From a virus: a DNA stretch of 20,855 nt. The notes below the pieces were generated by a model. It did no database searches, was not told the DNA's origin, and saw only the letters and a program-made list of their open reading frames with translations. The stretch spans positions 1 through 20,855 of IMG/VR virus record IMGVR_UViG_3300006925_000202. One strand, 5' to 3'. The translations under genes were made by a program, and so were the position numbers. Below, piece after piece: positions 15,601 through 20,855 of the stretch. Within the stretch, counting starts at the first letter, position 1. The number at the start of each line of letters is the position of its first letter.

Positions 15601-17935
15601 ATTTGCAATCACAGATGGTGGAACATTTAGATCATTTAATTTAAACGGATCATTTACATCTGATTTCACAACTGCTAAAGCAGGTATTGGTCAATATTGT
15701 GGTTGGCAAGACATTTATCTTGCAAACTGGTTATTACCACAATTCACAAATCAAGTTCCAGGTTTCCCACCAGACGTATATGTGGTCAGTGTTGACACAG
15801 TAGGCAACACAATCACAATGAGCAAAAACGCTCAAACATCAGAAACATTTACTGCAAGTTCACCAGCAATTATACCACAAGGTGCAGTGGACACTGCCAG
15901 TGGTTTCTTGTTAGACATCACCAGTGAAAATGACTTTGGTATAAGCACAGATAGAACTGTGATACCAATGGGAACTGGTGCTCAGTTTGGTGTTATAGGT
16001 GTTGGTGTGAGAAAATTAAGTGATACTTATAATTATCCATTAACTGGTCCTACACAAGATGACTTCCAATGGAGTTTGGGCTCAAGCAGTGATTGGACAT
16101 ACAATTTAGGTAGTGTTCAAGCAAACAGAGAACCATTTTTAAAACAAAGATCAAGTCTTGAAGTTGAACAAGGACATTACAAAGCACCACGTGGAATGTT
16201 AATTGGTAACAGCACAGAAATGTCAAACAGAGGTTTTGCTGATCCAATTACCAGTTTTGGTCTCAACATTATGTGGGATGGCTCCACAGACAGCACAAAC
16301 TTGCAAGATTTTGACAGTGCTGGTTCGGCTCTTCCTCAGATATTGTTAAAATCATATAACACTGGAACATTTGGCGGTATAGGTGCAAGTCAAAGAAGCA
16401 GAGGTGGTCCAAGATTATTCTTTGCGGCTGCCAATGGTAGTGTAAATGACAGTGAAGTCAGTGTATATCCAATACAAGATCAAGAATTAGGTAGACTGAG
16501 TTTTTGGGGTAGTGCAGGCGATAATGCCACTCCAAGTAGTGTTAACGTTCCAGCATTGATCAATGTGAATGCACATGATGATTGGACTTCACAAGGCGGA
16601 TCTGGCGTAGGCGGTAACTCAGACATGCATCTTGCCGCAACATCAAACAAAGACAATGGCGCAGATGTGTTTATGAGTTATGAGGCAGGAGAACTTGTTC
16701 TTGCTTCAGGTAAAACCACAGCCAGTGCAAACATTGTATTAGCACCAGCACAACAATCAAACAATGGTAACGTTAGTTCAGCATACAGTGGTGCAGTGCA
16801 TCAGTATGCAAGAGCAAACTACAACAACATGGGAACCGAAACAGGTAGTAAATTAAGTGTTGTGCAAGGCACAAACTCAAATACTATAGGTGATATTGCA
16901 TTAAGCATAACCAGAGACTACATTGAAGGCACAGACAGTGTGTCATTAGCACAATATGCCAGTTGGATCAATGGTAATGACGTAGCAGAAGGTGACACAG
17001 TTATTATTCTCAGTAATCCAGGCACTTTTAACAGCATTGAAACAGATGGAACTCAAATAACCATATCAGGTGTTAGTGGCCCAGGAAGCAGTAACTTAAA
17101 TGGTGGAACATTCTATGTTAAAACCATAGCAAGTGAAGACGTTGGCACTGGTTTAGGTGGCTCTGGTTCTGCAGTATTTTTATACACAGATGCCGCAACA
17201 ACCACAAGAGCAACAAATACTGCAATAGGTGTGCAGACTGATTTTGGACCCCCAAGTGGTGGCACTGGAACGCAATCAGGAACTGTTTCATGGACTGTAA
17301 CAGGCACAGCCGCTAAGGAATGGGAATTTGAACTTGAATCAGGTAGCACTGATCTAAAAATCAAAGAAGATGGTGTAACCAGAGTAACTGTTGACAGTGC
17401 TGGTGATATAACTGCTAACTCATTTATAGGTGATGGTAGTCAATTAACAGGTTTACCAGGTGGTGGTAGTGTGACATCAGTGGGATCAGGAAATGGTCTA
17501 ACAGGTGGTCCAATCACAGGATCAGGTTCATTGGAAATAGACACAGGTGTTGTAGTAGACTTAACCACAGCACAAACCTTAACTGGTGCTAAAACACTTG
17601 ATGATGCAACACTTAAAAAGTTCAAAGAAACAGTGGTAGCACTGGGTAATCAAAGTGGTGATATCAGCAGTCAATTAGATGCAAACAATGGTTCAATATA
17701 CACTGTCACAGCAACAGGTGGTATAACCATAGACAGCATTGCAAACGCACAAACAGGCACATCAATGACAATCAAAGTTGTGCAAGATGGCACAGGTTCT
17801 CATGCATTAAGTAGCACAATGAAGTTTGCAGGCGCTGAAAAAACATTAAGCGCCGCACCAAACGCCATTGATGTTATAAGTGTGTTCTATGATGGATCAG
17901 ATTACTTAGCAAGTCTAACCAAAGGATATGCGTAA
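12677..17935 (+). CDS. Giant repeat-containing tail fibre protein
   Basis: A 1752-residue protein with AAGGAG 8 nt before the ATG. In order: an N-terminal Thr/Val-rich segment (1-45); nine 'EGTNLYFTDARA'-type repeats (about 110-437), with an inserted domain between repeats five and six ('GNVDVQGNLNYVNTEDLLVK' and 'WNETTDKWQFTNNGTTY'); a beta domain (about 450-570) with 'DLISITYDGTYYFASLVA'; a linker 'FIGDGSQLTNLPGGG' (about 622); a domain with 'KVFNNTGTRIDKGNVVYLPG' (about 710-840) known from many marine phage fibres; a long Ser/Gly/Asn-rich beta region (840-1580); a second 'FIGDGSQLTGLPGGG' (about 1580); and a terminal domain (about 1640-1752) similar to the 450-570 domain. No Peptidase_S74 chaperone domain is seen. 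It should form the long side or central fibre. The stop overlaps the next start (TAATG). Confidence 0.85.
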   Translation: MPITLTTNTSNVTVDATTNTITVSSTPANVVVSTQASGISNAVIRSAFSVNDTGGDGSLTYAEATGEFTYAGPSAAEVRSHFSATSPISLSSGVISIDSSALFSGKTTDDLAEGSTNLYFTDARANAVLAANTTDELSEGTQNLYWSKIGDPVITTYLPEGTNLYFTDARADARVNALLPNTDSLSEGSTNLYFTDARADARVNLQTGINLDLQHKTTDELHEGTNNLFYTTDRSNTAITAHFANASAAPFVFNGNVDVQGNLNYVNTEDLLVKDSSITLNVGNVAQDAHIFVDRTGASGNNVAIRWNETTDKWQFTNNGTTYQDIGSFGGATSDDLPQGTNNIYFSTTGAAVNTTNLTEGTNLYYTTARQNTDFDTRLATKTTSDIAEGTNLYYTDGRFDTRFDSRLASKSTSNLTEGTNLYYTTDRANTAIGAYTGDMLNINNITPDIITLKDVKETRHDHGNVSNQVSVDISDGTIQSMRLVSNITGFTFSDLDDGGSVTLILQQDGVGFRTLDFTTTPSNWTNWKWVSDYKTLNTANDSYDLISITYDGTYYFASLVAFEDSSVIQNSDLANSSITINNKVYNLGDDATLEGLTGNIATTGNLSITGHIATTGNVDASYFIGDGSQLTNLPGGGGGSGTVTSVTAGDGMTQSGTSTINPTLDVVGGFGITVNADNIELSNADLASLTDPITTTGTITAGLFEGNINGAVLLKVFNNTGTRIDKGNVVYLPGGNHGAEAYVENARADSATTMPAFGIAYEDITAGNPGEIVTLGELTGLDLTGFTTGDHLFVSPTTAGAFQNTQPTGEANLIQNIGKVVKGGNGGALEFTGAGRANDTDNLDEGNIFLGSTSNTAINVTPSNNFNTLSNAFDLSNDLTNINSITSATNSDLKLYAGNVSPGSTQFHSKFGAGLVDTNVGSIVGDGYGINNTFNFRDTINTDAQAITTTLLNDSSQNIDAYAFAGTTTAGSNQFAITDGGTFRSFNLNGSFTSDFTTAKAGIGQYCGWQDIYLANWLLPQFTNQVPGFPPDVYVVSVDTVGNTITMSKNAQTSETFTASSPAIIPQGAVDTASGFLLDITSENDFGISTDRTVIPMGTGAQFGVIGVGVRKLSDTYNYPLTGPTQDDFQWSLGSSSDWTYNLGSVQANREPFLKQRSSLEVEQGHYKAPRGMLIGNSTEMSNRGFADPITSFGLNIMWDGSTDSTNLQDFDSAGSALPQILLKSYNTGTFGGIGASQRSRGGPRLFFAAANGSVNDSEVSVYPIQDQELGRLSFWGSAGDNATPSSVNVPALINVNAHDDWTSQGGSGVGGNSDMHLAATSNKDNGADVFMSYEAGELVLASGKTTASANIVLAPAQQSNNGNVSSAYSGAVHQYARANYNNMGTETGSKLSVVQGTNSNTIGDIALSITRDYIEGTDSVSLAQYASWINGNDVAEGDTVIILSNPGTFNSIETDGTQITISGVSGPGSSNLNGGTFYVKTIASEDVGTGLGGSGSAVFLYTDAATTTRATNTAIGVQTDFGPPSGGTGTQSGTVSWTVTGTAAKEWEFELESGSTDLKIKEDGVTRVTVDSAGDITANSFIGDGSQLTGLPGGGSVTSVGSGNGLTGGPITGSGSLEIDTGVVVDLTTAQTLTGAKTLDDATLKKFKETVVALGNQSGDISSQLDANNGSIYTVTATGGITIDSIANAQTGTSMTIKVVQDGTGSHALSSTMKFAGAEKTLSAAPNAIDVISVFYDGSDYLASLTKGYA
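13004..13986 (+). repeat. Nine in-gene repeats of the 'EGTNLYFTDAR' type
   Basis: Within the fibre gene, a unit of about 20-25 residues with the core (L-x-E-G-T-N-L-Y-F/Y-T-x-A/D-R) recurs nine times, with an insert between units five and six. Two units are identical over 41 nt (13011-13051 and 13233-13273), and a third (around 13165-13190) shares 24 nt of this. The exact repeats could recombine and change fibre length. Confidence 0.85.
14475..14530 (+). repeat. 20-bp direct repeat in the fibre gene
   Basis: The sequence ATATTGCAACAACAGGCAAT occurs at 14475-14494 and again at 14511-14530, 36 nt apart and in frame, encoding two copies of a short 'NIATTGN'-like unit separated by 'LSITGH'. This is a small tandem duplication in a beta-helix or shaft region. 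Confidence 0.8.
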
Positions 17936-18780
17936 TGCCATTTAGTGCCAGGGGTGGATTTCTTGCACAGGCAGGAGCACCTCCAGGACCTCCATTGTGG
18001 ACACCAGCAGACATAACCACAGAAGCATGGGTTGAAGCAACAGTAAGTGATTTAACACTCAGTGGCACCAATGTTACAAGTTGGACTAACAAAGCCAATG
18101 GCACAAACACAGTGGATTATGCTAATTCAACCAGCAGTGAACAACCTACATGGGATAGTGCAGGTGGTTATGTGCATTTTGATGGTGTTGATGATTATTT
18201 ACAAGCAGACAGTGCCTTTGCATTCAGTGGACGTGATGATATCATGGTTATATGTGTTGTAGACATACCAGCAAGTTCAAGTTATTTTAGTGGTGTAGCA
18301 GACAAGTTCTTCCAGCAATCAGGACTTCCAGGTGGTGGTTCCAGCACACATGGTGCATACAGTTTGGCAGCAGGTTCAGGCTCAATTGGTTGGAACAACA
18401 GATACAACAATGGCTTTAGTGCATTTGCCAATGGTTCATTTGCCACTAAAAATTTACATGCAGGCTTTATGGCAAGTTCAGATAACTATGGCAGTGCAGA
18501 ATGGTATTTGAATGGCTCAGACATAGGCCCAAGAAGCAGTGGTAACAATGCTAATAACAGTTTGGCATTGAATAATGCATACAGTTATCTTGGTGGTGGA
18601 CCTGCAGGAAACAGTGGACAGTTTATGTATGCAAATTGTAAAATGTATGAATTGGTAGTGCTCAATGATGTCACAACCACAAACAGACAATTGGTAGAAG
18701 GATACATGGCATGGAAACATGGACTTGAAGGTGACTTACCCAGTGGACATCCTTACAAAACAGCGGCACCTACAACATGA
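17935..18780 (+). CDS. LamG / concanavalin A-like lectin-type tail appendage
   Basis: A 281-residue protein starting in a TAATG overlap with the giant fibre gene. The N-terminus 'MPFSARGGFLAQAGAPPGPP' looks like an attachment peptide. The core has the LamG/laminin-type jelly-roll pattern: 'VTSWTNKANG' early, 'YVHFDGVDDYLQADSAFAFS' at about 78, 'EWYLNGSDIGP' at about 189, and 'CKMYELVVLND' near 236. It ends with 'RQLVEGYMAWKHGLEGDLPS' and 'GHPYKTAAPTT', a motif common at the end of such phage proteins. LamG folds often bind glycans, so host surface polysaccharide recognition is likely. No catalytic acid pair is recognisable, so I favour binding over enzymatic activity. Confidence 0.75.
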   Translation: MPFSARGGFLAQAGAPPGPPLWTPADITTEAWVEATVSDLTLSGTNVTSWTNKANGTNTVDYANSTSSEQPTWDSAGGYVHFDGVDDYLQADSAFAFSGRDDIMVICVVDIPASSSYFSGVADKFFQQSGLPGGGSSTHGAYSLAAGSGSIGWNNRYNNGFSAFANGSFATKNLHAGFMASSDNYGSAEWYLNGSDIGPRSSGNNANNSLALNNAYSYLGGGPAGNSGQFMYANCKMYELVVLNDVTTTNRQLVEGYMAWKHGLEGDLPSGHPYKTAAPTT

Positions 18781-19025
18781 TAAATTTATATTTTAACACA
18801 CAAGCAGAAGCAATAACTGCCATGGCCACAATCAATGGTAGATTGGGTATACCAGATGAACATGGCACAACAACATGGGCAAACATAAAACCATGTGTGA
18901 ATGGCACTTGGACATTTATAAAACCTGAATGTGATTTAGGTGGATTACCTGAATACACAGAAAAAGAATTTGACAAAGTCACTGATTTAGGACTGGGCAA
19001 CAGTGCCAGTGACGCAGACGGATAG
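18777..19025 (+). CDS. Small protein co-translated with the LamG protein
   Basis: An 82-residue protein whose start overlaps the LamG stop (ATGA) with no good ribosome binding site, so translation is probably coupled. It has a short helix 'TQAEAITAMATINGRLGIP', then 'TTTWANIKPCVNGTWTFIKP', and an acidic C-terminus ending SASDADG. The W-x-x-I ... N-G-x-W-x-F-x-K-P spacing looks like a small beta-hairpin domain seen in fibre-associated proteins, but I do not recognise the family. Given its place, an accessory of the fibre or LamG protein (tail fibre cap or assembly factor) is a reasonable inference. Confidence 0.55.
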   Translation: MINLYFNTQAEAITAMATINGRLGIPDEHGTTTWANIKPCVNGTWTFIKPECDLGGLPEYTEKEFDKVTDLGLGNSASDADG

Positions 19026-19033
19026 GATATAAC

Positions 19034-19189
19034 ATGAATACAATAGCAGAATTATTAACAGAATTTGCCAAGCACACTGATGCAAGTGCAGAACGCAAAA
19101 AGAAAGTGTTTAACATGATACGCAAAGAAGAAATAGACACTGTGGAACAAGTAAAATATATCATGAATCTCGGTCATCATGGCGAGTAG
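19034..19189 (+). CDS. 51-residue helical protein, unknown function
   Basis: ATG at 19034 with AGGA about 7 nt upstream; the gene begins 8 nt after the previous stop. The product is 51 residues, charged and helical: 'NTIAELLTEFAKHTDASAER', then 'KKKVFNMIRKEEIDTVEQVK', ending YIMNLGHHGE. The pattern is two amphipathic helices, without cysteines or membrane segments. Its last 11 nt overlap the start of the next gene. I do not recognise it. Tight spacing and a real ribosome binding site support it as a gene. Confidence 0.55.
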   Translation: MNTIAELLTEFAKHTDASAERKKKVFNMIRKEEIDTVEQVKYIMNLGHHGE

Positions 19190-19358
19190 ACGCATGTATA
19201 AAGGTTCACCATGCAAAGCAAATTGTGGTGGACACAGAGCCGGTGCCGCATATGCAAGAAGAGGTGGTCAAACACCTTCAGGTAGCAGTAGCAGTTTCAA
19301 CAATGGAATGAAGATTGCAAACGGCACATTCAAAAGACCAAAAAAGAAAAAGAAATAG
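19179..19358 (+). CDS. 59-residue basic Cys/His protein
   Basis: Start ATG at 19179 (MASRRMYKGSP), overlapping the previous gene by 11 nt; an alternative ATG lies at 19194. The product has 'CKANCGGHRAGAAYARRGG' (Cys12, Cys16, His19: C-x3-C-x2-H), then a Ser-rich linker with 'SSSSFNNGMKIANG', and a tail KRPKKKKK. The arrangement of a small Cys/His cluster with a polylysine tail suggests nucleic acid binding. I have the impression that similar short proteins with 'NC(S/G)GHRAG' and 'SFNNGM' occur in marine phages, but I cannot verify this. The function is unknown. Confidence 0.6.
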   Translation: MASRRMYKGSPCKANCGGHRAGAAYARRGGQTPSGSSSSFNNGMKIANGTFKRPKKKKK

Positions 19359-19367
19359 GAGAATAAC

Positions 19368-19445
19368 ATGCCAGGTAAAAACAGAGGCGGAAGCAAAATG
19401 CCTAAGAAGAAAAAGTCACGTGGTGGCAAAAAGAAAAGAGGTTAA
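19368..19445 (+). CDS. 25-residue K/R/G-rich peptide gene
   Basis: A very short open frame with a strong AGGAG site 6-7 nt before the ATG at 19368 and a TAA at 19443. The peptide has 12 Lys/Arg of 25 residues plus many Gly and no acidic residue (MPGKNRGGSKMPKKKK, then SRGGKKKRG). This composition resembles nucleic-acid-condensing or ribosomal-type tails. Its neighbour upstream also ends in polylysine. As the ribosome binding site is among the best in the region, I think it is translated, but a 25-residue gene cannot be proven from sequence. It overlaps the possible N-terminus of the next gene. Confidence 0.45.
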   Translation: MPGKNRGGSKMPKKKKSRGGKKKRG

Positions 19446-19836
19446 TTGGTTAGAATACTACAAGAGCATAGCAAATGTGTGCCCTTGGAGTTACAAATCA
19501 TTTATCATGGGTAAAATAATAACCATACCTTACACGGATAACACTTTTATGACTTTTGCAAGTGCATTTAGAAGTTGTAAAGACATGCACGGTGTAGCAA
19601 CAGATTGTTTTGTTTACACCTGTGAAGGCAAAGGTGTTAGATGGCTGGAAAGCATGGTAGATGAAATGAATGAAGAATATCCAGATGCAGAATGGTTATA
19701 CAGCACACCAGAAGATAATTCAGGCAATGCAACACCAATACCAGTATTGATACAACAACACCGAGCAAAGCTCGAATATTTAAGGGATAAGATAGGATAT
19801 GAAGACCAAGACTGCACAGGTAGTGAAGATGAATAA
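19423..19836 (+). CDS. Conserved-looking small phage protein, start uncertain
   Basis: The frame is open well upstream, but coding character starts at about 'NWLEYYKSIANVCPWSYKSF' (from 19444). In-frame start candidates are GTG at 19420 or 19423 (137 residues from 19423), GTG at 19477, or ATG at 19507 (109 residues). None has a convincing ribosome binding site. I chose 19423 because the motif with 'VCPWSY' precedes 19507 and looks conserved. The rest has 'GVRWLESMVDEMNEEYPDAE' and 'IQQHRAKLEYLRDKIGYEDQ', with an acidic C-terminus (CTGSEDE). The protein is cytoplasmic-looking, without known motifs. The function is unknown. The end overlaps the next gene by a few bases. Confidence 0.55.
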   Translation: MAKRKEVNWLEYYKSIANVCPWSYKSFIMGKIITIPYTDNTFMTFASAFRSCKDMHGVATDCFVYTCEGKGVRWLESMVDEMNEEYPDAEWLYSTPEDNSGNATPIPVLIQQHRAKLEYLRDKIGYEDQDCTGSEDE

Positions 19837-20065
19837 CAGGACCACTGTGAAGGATTTAGCAGTGGAAATTGACACAATGAAATGTGAGAATGCAGTGCAA
19901 CATGCACAAATGCGTGAACGCATTGATCTATTGCAAGACAATATCAAAGAAAACAAGTCATGGTTCAATGGCAGATTAGACAAATTAGATCAGCGTATAT
20001 GGGCTATAGTTATGTTAACATTGGGTTCACTGTTAGCCAGTGTGCTCACAATGGTGTTATCATAA
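19829..20065 (+). CDS. Small coiled-coil membrane protein, holin-like candidate
   Basis: The product is 78 residues from ATG 19829; an alternative ATG at 19799 adds ten residues but would overlap the previous gene by 38 nt. An N-terminal helix ('VKDLAVEIDTMKCENAVQHA') and a coiled-coil segment ('RIDLLQDNIKENKSWFNGRL') lead to one C-terminal membrane segment ('WAIVMLTLGSLLASVLTMVL') that ends at the C-terminus. A coiled coil ending in a single membrane helix resembles XhlA-type or similar small lysis-associated proteins. A holin role is possible, but no endolysin gene is visible nearby, so this is only a candidate. It overlaps the next start by TAATG. Confidence 0.5.
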   Translation: MNNRTTVKDLAVEIDTMKCENAVQHAQMRERIDLLQDNIKENKSWFNGRLDKLDQRIWAIVMLTLGSLLASVLTMVLS

Positions 20066-20382
20066 TGCCAAGACCCACACAAACCATACGTAATGCGGCT
20101 AAAAGGGCACTTGAAGCCAGAGAAAAAGCACCAGCAAGTCGCAAAAGCATGACGCTCACAGGACTTGCAAGAGCTAACCAATTGGCCAGAGGTGATAATT
20201 TAAGCATACAAACTCTCAAACGCATGGTTAGTTTTTTAAGCAGACATGAGGGCAATTACAAACGTGCAAAAGCCAAAGGACTTAGTGCAGAACAATCACC
20301 TGCTATACAAAGTTATCTTGGTTGGGGTGGACCTTCTGCTCTTGCATGGGCAAAACGTGAACTCGAAAAAGCAGGACGTTAA
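20065..20382 (+). CDS. Small basic protein with 'RHE...WGG...WA' signature
   Basis: A 105-residue protein starting at the TAATG junction. The N-terminus is basic ('TQTIRNAAKRALEAREKAPA'), followed by 'LARANQLARGDNLSIQTLKR', 'MVSFLSRHEGNYKRAKAKGL', and 'YLGWGGPSALAWAKRELEKA'. The order (arginine helix, F-x-x-RH, WGG...A.WA) is a pattern I recognise from phage proteins linked to head or portal genes and from standalone small genes. It is usually annotated as unknown function. The strongly basic helices suggest DNA contact. The product is soluble with no signal or membrane segment. The end overlaps the following gene by about 26 nt if that one starts at 20357. Confidence 0.6.
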   Translation: MPRPTQTIRNAAKRALEAREKAPASRKSMTLTGLARANQLARGDNLSIQTLKRMVSFLSRHEGNYKRAKAKGLSAEQSPAIQSYLGWGGPSALAWAKRELEKAGR

Positions 20383-20695
20383 TCACAGACTTGCAAAATT
20401 CTTTGCAAGGGCAACATATTCACAAACAGGTTGTTTAGAATATCACGCAGAAAAGTTTGACAACTATATAAATCTCAAAAATGCACCTGAACAATACTTT
20501 AAAACCAAAAGCACATCATTGCACAGATTTGTGTATGCTGTTTGGCATCAACAACCACTGACCACAGATGATGTTATCATGCACACATGCGATAATCGTA
20601 TATGCATCAATCCCAGACACTTGAAATTGGGCACTATTCAAACCAACAATGCTGATAGGACCAGAAAAGCTCGTGCAAAAAATAATAATAAATAA
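20357..20695 (+). CDS. HNH endonuclease
   Basis: A 112-residue protein with a GTG start at 20357 (no in-frame ATG gives a better start; the frame is open from about 20246). The HNH region contains 'VIMHTCDNRICINPRHLKLG', with the order H-x-C-x-N-x-x-C-x-N-P-x-H-L and then 'TIQTNNADRTRKARAK', the usual HNH-type metal-binding and catalytic layout. The N-terminal half ('FFARATYSQTGCLEYHAEKF', 'STSLHRFVYAVWHQQPL') resembles free-standing phage HNH homing endonucleases. It lies at the edge of the module, just before a strong terminator, so a mobile insertion or a packaging-associated nuclease are both possible. The start codon choice is uncertain. Confidence 0.75.
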   Translation: MNSKKQDVNHRLAKFFARATYSQTGCLEYHAEKFDNYINLKNAPEQYFKTKSTSLHRFVYAVWHQQPLTTDDVIMHTCDNRICINPRHLKLGTIQTNNADRTRKARAKNNNK

Positions 20696-20700
20696 GTAAC

Positions 20701-20731
20701 AGTAACATATAATATATTTTTAGATGTTACT
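20701..20731 (+). repeat. Inverted repeat with TATAAT-like centre
   Basis: AGTAACAT (20701-20708) is the exact inverse complement of ATGTTACT (20724-20731), around a 15-nt AT-rich loop that contains TATAAT. It directly follows the HNH gene and precedes the terminator. It could be a weak hairpin or an operator around a promoter -10. No -35 box is apparent. Confidence 0.45.
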
Positions 20732-20737
20732 CCAGTG

Positions 20738-20771
20738 AAAGAGGATAGAATGTGTGCTATCCTCTTTTTTT
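20738..20771 (+). terminator. Strong intrinsic terminator closing the operon
   Basis: A perfect 11-bp stem (AAAGAGGATAG at 20738-20748 with CTATCCTCTTT at 20757-20767), an 8-nt loop and a run of seven T (20765-20771). It follows the last gene of the window and ends the late operon. It is the strongest terminator seen here. Confidence 0.88.
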
Positions 20772-20799
20772 ATGACTTTTTTACCTTATTTTGACCAGA

Positions 20800-20830
20800 T
20801 TTATCGCTTTGTTTTGATAAAACAGATAAA
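20800..20830 (+). repeat. Nested inverted repeat downstream of the terminator
   Basis: Inner arms TGTTTT (20810-20815) and AAAACA (20819-20824) flank GAT; outer arms TTTATC (20800-20805) and GATAAA (20825-20830) lie four bases further out on the left side and directly on the right. The only gene-free DNA here is this AT-rich end (20696-20855). It may be an operator for the next transcription unit, which lies beyond the window. Confidence 0.4.
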
Positions 20831-20855
20831 TAAATATATACAATGCAATAAAGCA

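Noticed and set aside
12677-17935. CRISPR-like periodic repeat in the fibre gene
   Set aside because: The repeats are in frame, protein-coding, of varying spacing and without constant repeat/unique spacer structure.
20246-20356. N-terminal extension of the HNH frame
   Set aside because: This stretch is inside the upstream gene and its translation ('LLYKVILVGVDLLLLHG'-like) does not look like an HNH N-terminus; the GTG at 20357 gives a normal length.

Overview
The window is one strand-consistent stretch of a tailed-phage genome: every supported gene lies on the + strand. The gene order (scaffold, major capsid, connector, tail terminator, tail tube, tail chaperones, tape measure, tail-tip proteins, fibres) is that of a siphovirus with a long, non-contractile, lambda/HK97-type tail. 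No sheath, baseplate-wedge or portal gene is visible. The DNA is AT-rich by eye. The style of the fibre genes (repeats of an 'EGTNLYFTDAR' type, a glycine-rich adhesin, a LamG-like appendage) recalls uncultured marine phages. A marine bacterial host is therefore an inference; no host marker such as a tRNA, integrase or host gene is visible.

Layout. 1-2378 is the head end: the 3' part of a probable scaffold gene (the left edge cuts it), the major capsid protein, and a head-tail connector that carries a textbook EF-hand loop. 2379-3269 holds the tail terminator and tail tube proteins. A strong intrinsic-terminator-like hairpin at 3294-3325 separates the tail tube gene from the lower-demand tail assembly genes. 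3339-4513 holds two small genes that overlap by 77 nt, a lambda G/GT-type chaperone pair joined by a GGGAAAG slippery heptamer (-1 frameshift), and an HK97 gp10-like protein. 4516-6657 is the tape measure. 6654-10615 encodes three tail-tip proteins, the last being a gpJ/TipJ-type hub. 10629-12071 is a glycine-rich adhesin. After a second hairpin (12110-12135), 12154-18780 encodes a small structural protein, a 1752-residue repeat-rich tail fibre and a LamG-like protein.

18777-20695 is a dense run of eight small genes with overlapping ends. They include a 59-residue Cys/His protein, a 25-residue K/R/G-rich peptide, a coiled-coil protein with a C-terminal membrane segment (holin-like candidate), a small protein with an 'RHE...WGG...WA' signature, and an HNH endonuclease. 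A perfect 11-bp intrinsic terminator (20738-20771) ends the operon. The last ~80 bases hold only AT-rich DNA with a nested inverted repeat, probably the leader of the next unit.

Genes are coupled by ATGA or TAATG junctions or by close AGGAG-type ribosome binding sites, so the window reads as one long late operon with internal attenuation points. I did not find a wholly new defence or metabolic system. The best leads are the frameshift site, the overlapping gene pair, the EF-hand connector, the internally duplicated fibre domain and the tiny-gene cluster.
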